Assembly: GCA_050261495.1 (NCBI GenBank)
Contig: JBLNDI010000080.1
Location: forward strand, 1 to 19,477
Origin: JBMNKL01 sp050261495
GTDB taxonomy: Bacteria > Bacillota > Clostridia > Acetivibrionales > DTU013
Reading direction: 5' to 3'
DNA length: 19,477 bases
Positions within the stretch are counted from its first letter, which is position 1. Every line of letters starts with the position of its first letter. A program made the position numbers and the translations under genes. Shown piece after piece: positions 14,076-19,477 of the stretch. The notes below the pieces were generated by a model. The model saw nothing but the letters and a program-made list of their open reading frames with translations. It was not told where the DNA came from and searched no databases.

Positions 14076-15472
14076 AAAAATTCATGAATGAGAATTTTCT
14101 GCTGGAAAATGGAACAGCAATAAGGCTCTACCACGAGTATGCGGCGAAAATGCCGATAATAGATTATCATTGTCATCTAAGCCCGAAGGAAATAGCGGAG
14201 GACAGAAAATACCGCAATATCACCGAGATATGGCTGGGAGGGGACCATTACAAATGGCGCGCGATGAGAATCAACGGGGTCGATGAGAAATATATCACCG
14301 GCGACGCCGATGACAGGGAGAAATTCTTCAAGTGGGCGGAAACAATGCCGTATTGCATTGGAAATCCGCTTTACCACTGGACGCACCTTGAACTTAAAAG
14401 GTATTTCGGGATAGACGCACTGCTTTCGCGAGACACCGCAGGCGAGATCTGGGACAAATGCAACGAACTGTTGCAAAGGGACGAATTTTCAGCTAAAAAC
14501 CTTATCAGGCGTTCAAACGTTGAAGTAATCTGTACAACGGACGATCCGGCGGACACCCTTGAGTACCATGATGCCATTAAAGATGACAAAAACTTTGGCG
14601 TAAAGGTTTTGCCCACTTTCAGGCCCGATAACGGTATTAATATAGACAAACCCGGATTTGCCGCCTGGGTGAAAAAACTCTCAGCCGTCTCCGGAATGGA
14701 GATTAAAAACTACGAGGACCTGAAGAAGGCAATGACAAGCTGCATGGAGCATTTTAACTCCAGGGGATGCAAATTGTCCGATCATGCCTTGGACCCGGTC
14801 GTATTCATGGAATGCGGCGGACAGGAAGCGGCGGAGATATTTGAAAATGCCCTTGCGGGGAAAAAGCTCAAGCCGGATGAAGTCAAGAAATATAAGACGG
14901 ATATCATGGTTTTCCTGGGCCGGCAGTACTCAAGGCTCGGGTGGACGATGCAGCTGCATATCGGGTGCATCAGGGACGTCAACAGTTCATATTACAGGAT
15001 GCTCGGCCCGAATACGGGATTTGACGCGATAGATGACCGCAGCTTTGCGGAATCCCTTGCCAGGCTCCTGGATAGCATAAATGAAGCGGGGGGACTTCCC
15101 AAAACCATTATTTACTGCCTGAATCCCGGCGATAACGAGGTTGTCGGAACAATTACGGGCTGCTTCCAGGGCGGTGGGATCCCCGGCAGGATACAGTTCG
15201 GGCCTGCATGGTGGTTCAATGACCATAAGGATGGCATGCAAAGGCAGATGACGGCATTGGCCAGCTTGGGGCTGCTAAGAAGGTTTGTCGGGATGCTGAC
15301 CGATTCGAGAAGCTTTTTGTCCTATACCCGCCACGAATATTTCAGGCGGATTTTGTGCAATATGATTGGAGAGTGGGCGGAAAAAGGCGAAGCGCCGAAT
15401 GACATGAAGTTATTGGGGAAAATGGTTGAAGACATCTGCTGTAATAATGCAAAGACTTATTTTGGATTCTAA
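14072..15472 (+). CDS. uxaC: Glucuronate isomerase (uronate isomerase)
   Basis: It converts D-glucuronate to D-fructuronate, and D-galacturonate to D-tagaturonate. From GTG 14072 it has 466 residues, the usual family length. Seen are the amidohydrolase-type HxH motif IDYHCHLSPKEIA (His33/His35), TTDDPADTL, the internal PTFRPDN, RQYSRLGWTMQLHIGC, and the C-terminal LTDSRSFLSYTRHEYFRR. The GTG overlaps the TGA of the LarA-like gene (GTGA) with AAGGGGG 8 bases upstream, a sign of translational coupling. A longer reading frame from 14027 would overlap the previous gene further and has no such site. It supplies the substrate of the SDR gene three places upstream. Confidence 0.95.
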   Translation: MKKFMNENFLLENGTAIRLYHEYAAKMPIIDYHCHLSPKEIAEDRKYRNITEIWLGGDHYKWRAMRINGVDEKYITGDADDREKFFKWAETMPYCIGNPLYHWTHLELKRYFGIDALLSRDTAGEIWDKCNELLQRDEFSAKNLIRRSNVEVICTTDDPADTLEYHDAIKDDKNFGVKVLPTFRPDNGINIDKPGFAAWVKKLSAVSGMEIKNYEDLKKAMTSCMEHFNSRGCKLSDHALDPVVFMECGGQEAAEIFENALAGKKLKPDEVKKYKTDIMVFLGRQYSRLGWTMQLHIGCIRDVNSSYYRMLGPNTGFDAIDDRSFAESLARLLDSINEAGGLPKTIIYCLNPGDNEVVGTITGCFQGGGIPGRIQFGPAWWFNDHKDGMQRQMTALASLGLLRRFVGMLTDSRSFLSYTRHEYFRRILCNMIGEWAEKGEAPNDMKLLGKMVEDICCNNAKTYFGF

Positions 15473-15476
15473 ACTA

Positions 15477-15506
15477 TTGCCAATATTTTAAAATATAGGT
15501 TAAAAT
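15477..15506 (+). promoter_or_regulatory. Possible promoter of the mazG cluster
   Basis: TTGCCA (15477-15482) and TAAAAT (15501-15506) are separated by 18 bases, directly after the uxaC stop. The spacer holds the palindrome ATATTTTAAAATAT. No terminator hairpin with a T-run is visible between uxaC and mazG, so read-through is also possible. Confidence 0.5.
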
Positions 15507-15558
15507 AGCGGGGGATGAGCTTGTATTAGAATTCTGGAAGAATAACGGAGGATATTCG

Positions 15559-16389
15559 ATGTTGCTTAAAGAAAAATATGATTTCAAAGACCTTCTGGAT
15601 ATCATGGCGCGCCTTCGTTCCGAGAAGGGATGTCCATGGGACAGGGAACAGACACATGAATCCTTGCGCATATACCTGATCGAGGAAACGTACGAGGTGC
15701 TTGATGCTCTTGATGCGGGAGACATGGGCAAGTTTTGCAACGAGCTTGGCGATCTGCTTTTGCAGATCGTTTTTCATGCGCAGATAGCAAAGGAAAACGG
15801 AACTTTTGACATTGGCGACATTACGACGGACATATGCAGGAAATTGATTTCCAGGCACACGCATATTTTCGGGGAGGACAAGGCGGATACGCCGGAGCAG
15901 GTCCTTAAAAACTGGGAAGAGATAAAAAAGAAGGAAAAACACCTGGAAACCCACACCGGCGTCCTGAAAGACATACCATCCAGCCTGCCGGCGCTTATCA
16001 GAAGCTTCAAGCTTCAGCAAAAGGCAGCCCGTGTCGGATTTGACTGGGACAATATTGAAGACGTATTCAGAAAAATAGACGAGGAAATACGGGAGCTAAA
16101 GGATGTATACAAGAGTAAAAACGTGGAAAGAATAACGGATGAATTGGGAGACGTGTTTTTTGCCCTTGTAAACCTGTCAAGGTTTCTTGGCGTTCAACCT
16201 GAACTTGCACTTACAAGCACGAACAACAAGTTCATCAGGAGGTTTGAATATATTGAGCAGCAGAGTGCAAGGGAAGGCAGAAAGCTTGAGGATATGAGCC
16301 TTGCAGAAATGGATGCGCTTTGGAACGAGGCAAAAACACTTATCCCGGAAAAGGAAAAAGATGTGCCCGAAAAAGGAGGATTAATTTAA
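15559..16389 (+). CDS. mazG: Nucleoside triphosphate pyrophosphohydrolase MazG
   Basis: It hydrolyses NTPs and dNTPs to NMP and pyrophosphate and is thought to clear aberrant nucleotides. Its 276 residues carry two MazG helical domains. The first (about 8-110) has CPWDREQTHESL, the metal-binding EETYEV and NELGDLLLQIVFHA. The second (about 165-250) has EEIRELKDVY and DELGDVFFALVNLSRFL. The length matches the E. coli-type protein; the N-terminal methylase domain of Bacillus YabN is absent. ATG 15559 is preceded by CGGAGGAT. Its stop TAA overlaps the ATG of the HU gene by one base (TAATG), so the two are translationally coupled. Confidence 0.93.
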   Translation: MLLKEKYDFKDLLDIMARLRSEKGCPWDREQTHESLRIYLIEETYEVLDALDAGDMGKFCNELGDLLLQIVFHAQIAKENGTFDIGDITTDICRKLISRHTHIFGEDKADTPEQVLKNWEEIKKKEKHLETHTGVLKDIPSSLPALIRSFKLQQKAARVGFDWDNIEDVFRKIDEEIRELKDVYKSKNVERITDELGDVFFALVNLSRFLGVQPELALTSTNNKFIRRFEYIEQQSAREGRKLEDMSLAEMDALWNEAKTLIPEKEKDVPEKGGLI

Positions 16390-16664
16390 TGAACAAAGCC
16401 GATCTTGTAAAAAGTATTTCTGAAAAAAGCGATTTGACAAGGACAGACGCCGAGAAAGCTTTGAATGCTTTTATTGACAGTGTCGAAGAGGCGCTTGTGA
16501 ACGGCGACAAGGTACAACTTGTCGGGTTCGGTTCTTTTGAAGTGCGGGAAAGAGCCGCAAGGAAAGGCAGAAACCCGCAAACCAATGAAGAAATAACGAT
16601 AAAAGCTTCCAAGGCTCCTGTTTTCAGGTCCGGCAAGGCGTTGAGGGACCTTGTGAACGAATAG
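16389..16664 (+). CDS. hup: HU-family DNA-binding protein
   Basis: It is a 91-residue histone-like protein that bends DNA and helps organise the nucleoid. Seen are the dimerising N-terminal helices MNKADLVKSISEKSDLTR, VQLVGFGSFEVRERAAR, and the DNA-binding arm RKGRNPQTNEEITIKASKAP with the conserved Asn-Pro that intercalates in DNA, then VFRSGKALRDLV. The start is ATG 16389, with AAGGAGGA about 7 bases upstream and a one-base overlap with the mazG stop; an in-frame start further upstream (16320) would lie within mazG. HU is found between mazG and the S4-domain gene in many Clostridia, unlike the Bacillus arrangement. Confidence 0.96.
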   Translation: MNKADLVKSISEKSDLTRTDAEKALNAFIDSVEEALVNGDKVQLVGFGSFEVRERAARKGRNPQTNEEITIKASKAPVFRSGKALRDLVNE

Positions 16665-16688
16665 GCGAATATATGGGGGATGTATTTT

Positions 16689-16928
16689 ATGAGGCTGGAT
16701 AAATACCTGAAAGTGTCGAGGCTTATCAAGAGGCGGACACTTGCCAACGAAGCATGCGAATCAGGGCGTGTCACGGTAAACGGCAAAACGGCAAAACCCG
16801 GTACGGACGTAAAGGTAGGAGACGTAATTTCGATAAGGTTCGGCAGCAGCCTCACAACAGTCGAGGTTACGTCCGTAGCCGAGCATGTTTCAAAAGCGGA
16901 TTCAAAAGAAATGTATGTAATAAGGTGA
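16689..16928 (+). CDS. rqcP: RqcP-type S4-domain RNA-binding protein (YabO)
   Basis: It is a 79-residue protein that is almost entirely an S4 domain: MRLDKYLKVSRLIKRRTLAN, then ESGRVTVNGKTAKPGTDVKVGD. In Bacillus this protein (YabO, RqcP) binds stalled 50S subunits with tRNA and works with RqcH in adding C-terminal alanine tails during ribosome quality control; that role is transferred from the family. The start is ATG 16689, with GGGGGA 8 bases upstream; the earlier in-frame ATG at 16680 overlaps the ribosome binding site. The place between HU and yabP is standard. Confidence 0.92.
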   Translation: MRLDKYLKVSRLIKRRTLANEACESGRVTVNGKTAKPGTDVKVGDVISIRFGSSLTTVEVTSVAEHVSKADSKEMYVIR

Positions 16929-17062
16929 CTTATTAATATATTCTATTATATTCTATTGGCATGATACATGTTGTACATGCATATAAATCAATTATGTAAT
17001 GTATATATAGATTCAGGCAGCCTGCCGCGGATATCTGCCGATTGCAAGGGGGTGCAACATGT

Positions 17063-17350
17063 ATGGCCGAAGATAAAAAGATATCGAAACCCAGGGTACA
17101 GAATTTGATCCTGGAAAACAGGCAAAAGCTGAGCATTTCCGGGGTGATTGACGTAGAAAGCTTTAACGACGAATGCGTCGTCGTTGAAACAGAGCTTGGA
17201 ACACTGATAGTCAAAGGAATTGACCTTCATATCAACAAGTTGAATATTGACAGTTCGGAGCTTGGCATAGAAGGCGAAATCATAAGCTGCGAATATTCGG
17301 ACAGGGAATCAAGGAACAGGGGCGGCTTCTTTGCCCGGATGTTTAGATAA
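17063..17350 (+). CDS. yabP: Sporulation protein YabP
   Basis: It is a 95-residue protein of the YabP/YqfC family, made in the mother cell during sporulation; together with YabQ it is linked to spore envelope or cortex formation in Bacillus. Seen are the conserved RVQNLILENRQKLSISGVID, LGTLIVKGIDLHINKLNID and LGIEGEIISCEYSD. ATG 17063 has AAGGGGGTG about 10 bases upstream; a TTG at 17042 is in frame but precedes the ribosome binding site. The stop overlaps the ATG of yabQ (TAATG). The 134-base gap before it probably carries its own, sporulation-specific promoter, but I could not define one. Confidence 0.92.
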   Translation: MAEDKKISKPRVQNLILENRQKLSISGVIDVESFNDECVVVETELGTLIVKGIDLHINKLNIDSSELGIEGEIISCEYSDRESRNRGGFFARMFR

Positions 17351-17856
17351 TGTTTTATGTAAACTACCAGGTATACGCTTTTCTATGCTCTGTGGCAGGG
17401 GGCATGGCTATTGCATTGCTCTATGATATTTTCAGGATATTCAGGAAGACTGTCAAAACGGGCGTCCTGGCGGCCTATATTCAGGATCTGCTGTACTGGC
17501 TGATCGTGGCTGTTATCATGTTTATGACCATTTATTACAGCAACGACGGCGAATTAAGGGCGTACCTGTTCCTTGGCGCATTTCTGGGTGTTTTGCTGTA
17601 CGCGCTCGCATTCAGCAGGATTGTCATGGAATCGTCGATGCTGATTATCAGGGCGGCGGCGAAATTGTTCAAGCTTATATTCCTGATAATATCATATCCA
17701 ATAAGGCTGATATTGCGCGTATTTTCCGCGCCGGCAAAAAAGCTGGCCGGAAAGGCGGCCGCGTTTATGCGGAAATTGAAGCGCGGGAGCAAGATAAGGG
17801 CGTCAAGGCGGGCGTTTTTTATAAAATCGCTAAAGCATATTATGAAAAAGATTTGA
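17350..17856 (+). CDS. yabQ: Spore cortex biosynthesis protein YabQ
   Basis: It is a 168-residue membrane protein needed for cortex formation in Bacillus. It has about four hydrophobic segments: VYAFLCSVAGGMAIALLYDI, LLYWLIVAVIMFMTIYY, LFLGAFLGVLLYALAFS and LIFLIISYPIRLILRVF. A strongly basic C-terminal tail follows (KKLAGKAAAFMRKLKRGSKI). The conserved N-terminal pattern with YDIFRIFRK after the first helix is typical. It overlaps yabP by one base, which indicates translational coupling. Confidence 0.9.
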   Translation: MFYVNYQVYAFLCSVAGGMAIALLYDIFRIFRKTVKTGVLAAYIQDLLYWLIVAVIMFMTIYYSNDGELRAYLFLGAFLGVLLYALAFSRIVMESSMLIIRAAAKLFKLIFLIISYPIRLILRVFSAPAKKLAGKAAAFMRKLKRGSKIRASRRAFFIKSLKHIMKKI

Positions 17857-17943
17857 CGGCCAAAGAAGGATTTTCAGCAAATGCATAGAATTTAATAAAT
17901 ATATTGAATTTATATAATTTACCTTGTTTTAAGGGGAGTTTAA

Positions 17944-18222
17944 ATGAACAAAAGAAAAAAACCGGGGTTTGGAATATATATACTGCTTATTATCTTTCTT
18001 TACTTGTCATATATTGCTGTTGACCAGCAAAAGCTGCTCAATGCAAAAAATCTTGAATTGGAGAAGATTGAGAACAAGATAAAGGAAGAAGAGCGTTTAA
18101 ATGAGGAATTAAAAAAAGAGAAAGAGTTGATCCAAAGCGACGAATACAAGGAAAAAGTCGCCAGGGAAAAGCTCGGCATGGTGAAAAAAAATGAAAGAGT
18201 TTTTATCGACGTAGGGAAATAA
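17944..18222 (+). CDS. divIC: Septum formation initiator DivIC/FtsB family
   Basis: It is a 92-residue bitopic division protein: a short basic N-terminus, one transmembrane helix (about 8-25, FGIYILLIIFLYLSYIAV), then a long coiled coil (about 28-65, rich in Glu, Lys and Leu heptads), and the conserved end EYKEKVAREKLGMVKKNERVF. Proteins of this family bridge FtsL and FtsQ/DivIB in the divisome. AAGGGGAG precedes ATG 17944. The 87-base gap from yabQ is very AT-rich and contains a TATAAT (about 17914-17919), but no clear -35. Confidence 0.92.
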   Translation: MNKRKKPGFGIYILLIIFLYLSYIAVDQQKLLNAKNLELEKIENKIKEEERLNEELKKEKELIQSDEYKEKVAREKLGMVKKNERVFIDVGK

Positions 18223-18274
18223 TGTGCGGCGGCAAACATGCCTTTAATACCCATCAACGCCTGTAAACAGAAGC

Positions 18275-18303
18275 TTGACGGAATATTCGGCATGATATAT
18301 AAT
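18275..18303 (+). promoter_or_regulatory. Promoter of the S1-domain protein gene
   Basis: TTGACG (18275-18280), a 17-base spacer and a perfect TATAAT (18298-18303). This gives the S1-domain gene its own transcript with a leader of about 90 bases. I see nothing else to report in the 176-base gap 18223-18398 apart from the ribosome binding site AAGGAGGA near 18380-18387. Confidence 0.8.
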
Positions 18304-18398
18304 CAAATTGTTTTCAATAATAAGATAATTACATACCGGGGCATATTTAAAAGCGGCATTGTCCGTTTTTTATAAATTTAAGGAGGATTTCTTTTTAT

Positions 18399-18824
18399 AT
18401 GCTTGTTGAGGTTGGTAATATTGTGGATGGCAAAGTCTCCGGGATAACCAATTTCGGGGCTTTCATCCAGCTGCCGGGTGGGAAAACAGGTCTGGTTCAC
18501 ATCTCAGAAATCGCCGAGGAATATGTAAAGGACATCAAAGATCACCTGAAGGAAAATCAAAAAGTCAAGGTCAAGATCCTTTCCATGGAAAACGGAAAAA
18601 TCAGCCTATCAATTAAAAAGGCAATAAGCCAGGAGACGGCATCCAAGGCGAACAAACAGCCCGTCGAGATAGATTGGAGCAAAAGCGCATGTGAAGCCAT
18701 GACTTTTGAAGAGCGCTTGGCGAAATTCCTGAAGGACAGCGATGAAAGATTGCATGACCTCAAGAAAAGCTTCGAATCAAAAAGGGGCAGCGGGGGTTAT
18801 AGGAAGTCGACGCAGTACTTCTAA
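18399..18824 (+). CDS. yabR: S1-domain RNA-binding protein (YabR type)
   Basis: It is a 141-residue protein with one S1 domain (about 5-75): VGNIVDGKVSGITNFGAFIQ, LPGGKTGLVHISEIA, VKVKILSMENGKISLSIKKA. A conserved tail follows (MTFEERLAKFLKDSDERLHDLKK) and a Gly/Arg/Lys-rich end. It resembles YabR and general stress protein 13 and probably binds RNA or ribosomes; the exact role is not known. ATG 18399 follows AAGGAGGA at a somewhat long spacing of about 12 bases. It is the last protein gene of the conserved cluster and has its own promoter. Confidence 0.92.
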   Translation: MLVEVGNIVDGKVSGITNFGAFIQLPGGKTGLVHISEIAEEYVKDIKDHLKENQKVKVKILSMENGKISLSIKKAISQETASKANKQPVEIDWSKSACEAMTFEERLAKFLKDSDERLHDLKKSFESKRGSGGYRKSTQYF

Positions 18825-18985
18825 TTTTTCCGGGTATACGAAATACGTGGGAAATATATCCGCAACCACAGAGCAGACTGTGTAAAATTGACACGCTGCA
18901 ACTATTCCTTTACCTGATGTCTTGATTACGCCATGCTTATCCATCTTTACAGCGGCTTTCCGGTCAAGTGGTCATTTATAGGCAC

Positions 18986-19014
18986 TTGCATTTTGAATGC
19001 CATGGTGTTATTAT
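18986..19014 (+). promoter_or_regulatory. Promoter of tRNA-Leu
   Basis: TTGCAT (18986-18991), a 17-base spacer and TATTAT (19009-19014), about 20 bases before the mature tRNA start. The stretch 18825-18985 shows no gene. Confidence 0.65.
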
Positions 19015-19033
19015 ATTGTAGTCGAAAATACAT

Positions 19034-19122
19034 GCCGAAGTGGCGGAACTGGCAGACGCACAGGACTTAAAATCCTGCGGGCCTTAAAACCCGTACCGGT
19101 TCGATCCCGGTCTTCGGCACCA
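19034..19122 (+). tRNA. tRNA-Leu (anticodon TAA)
   Basis: The acceptor stem GCCGAAG (19034-19040) pairs with CTTCGGC (19112-19118), followed by discriminator A and an encoded CCA (19120-19122). The anticodon stem CAGGA/TCCTG encloses loop CTTAAAA with anticodon TAA (19068-19070). A long class II variable arm (CGGGCCTTAAAACCCG) and the T-arm GGTTCGATCCC mark it as tRNA-Leu reading UUA/UUG. It is complete and looks functional. Confidence 0.97.
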
Positions 19123-19427
19123 GGGTTTCGGGGTTTTTCCAGGAACCTATTTTTTATGCGTTGGCACCTATTTTGGCATCCTGCCGCGCTTTTTCTCCTC
19201 GTGTATTCTTGAGTTGCCGTTGCGATATAATATCATACACCCTGCCCATTGCGGCGGCATTTTATAAAATAATTAACAAGGCGGAATTATCAAAAGATAA
19301 TTACATTTGTACCGCAATTTATATTGCAGATAGCGATATATTACCTGAAAAAACCGCTGTCAAGCGTTTGTGATTTTGTCTTGTAATTTTAAGCAACATT
19401 AGCTGGGAAATATTCTTTCAAAAAGGC
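19123..19427. other. Non-coding stretch, nothing recognised
   Basis: This AT-rich gap between tRNA-Leu and the right-edge terminator holds only short open frames without ribosome binding sites or family resemblance. GGGTTTCGGGGTTTTT right after the tRNA is T-rich but forms no convincing hairpin. I see nothing I can support here. Confidence 0.5.
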
Positions 19428-19471
19428 AAGCCCTTTTTAATCCTCAAACCGAGGTAAAAAGGGCTTCTTTT
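19428..19471. terminator. Large bidirectional intrinsic terminator
   Basis: AAGCCCTTTTT (19428-19438) pairs with AAAAAGGGCTT (19456-19466), enclosing CCTC (19442-19445)/GAGG (19451-19454) with loop AAACC. The plus strand continues CTTTTA; on the minus strand the stem is followed by GCCTTTTTGAA. It can terminate the tRNA-Leu transcript and any gene coming from the right. Confidence 0.85.
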
Positions 19472-19477
19472 AGCTGT

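Noticed and set aside
18828..18860. Imperfect hairpin after yabR (TTTCC..GTAT/ATAC..GGAAA)
   Set aside because: It has internal mismatches and no T-run, so I do not call it a terminator.
18997..19373. Short frames overlapping and following tRNA-Leu
   Set aside because: One runs through the tRNA itself; neither has a ribosome binding site or resemblance to known proteins.
1..19477. CRISPR arrays, insertion sequences, prophage or integration sites
   Set aside because: No spaced direct repeats, transposase, integrase or attachment duplication was seen on either strand.

Overview
The window looks like a chromosomal segment of an anaerobic, spore-forming Firmicute of the class Clostridia. The evidence is the mazG-HU-rqcP-yabP-yabQ-divIC-yabR sporulation and division cluster, T-box leaders, strong AGGAGG-type ribosome binding sites, TTG/GTG starts and housekeeping-type -35/-10 promoters. 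I saw no insertion sequence, phage gene or CRISPR array.

Region 1 (1-6140), branched-chain amino acid synthesis. Two divergent T-box leaders share one promoter region. The minus-strand leader (about 1-280) serves a gene to the left of the window. The plus-strand leader (about 464-725) precedes ilvB, ilvN, ilvC, a citramalate synthase (cimA) and an 87-residue conserved protein of unknown function. Citramalate synthase makes 2-ketobutyrate precursors from pyruvate and acetyl-CoA, so the operon is geared to isoleucine as well as valine/leucine. An AT-rich hairpin follows.

Region 2 (6192-10198), cell envelope. An L,D-transpeptidase with a C-terminal peptidoglycan-binding domain converges on a minus-strand pair: a polytopic membrane protein, probably a GT-C-type glycosyltransferase with a fused C-terminal DUF6273-like domain, followed by a membrane-anchored polyprenyl-phosphate-sugar synthase of family GT2.

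Region 3 (10224-15472), uronate/aldonate catabolism. Four co-directional genes encode an SDR-type fructuronate reductase (D-mannonate oxidoreductase), 6-phosphogluconate dehydrogenase, a LarA-family nickel-pincer racemase/epimerase homologue with its catalytic residues conserved, and glucuronate isomerase (uxaC). D-mannonate and D-gluconate are C2 epimers, and LarA enzymes invert the carbon bearing an alpha-hydroxyl. The set therefore suggests a route glucuronate -> fructuronate -> mannonate -> gluconate -> 6-phosphogluconate -> ribulose 5-phosphate that bypasses mannonate dehydratase and the KDG/Entner-Doudoroff branch. No gluconate kinase is present in the window. This is the most interesting inference here.

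Region 4 (15477-19477), the conserved cluster mazG, HU, rqcP, yabP, yabQ, divIC and an S1-domain protein (yabR type), then tRNA-Leu(TAA) with encoded CCA and a large bidirectional terminator at the right edge. yabR and the tRNA each have a well-formed promoter of their own.
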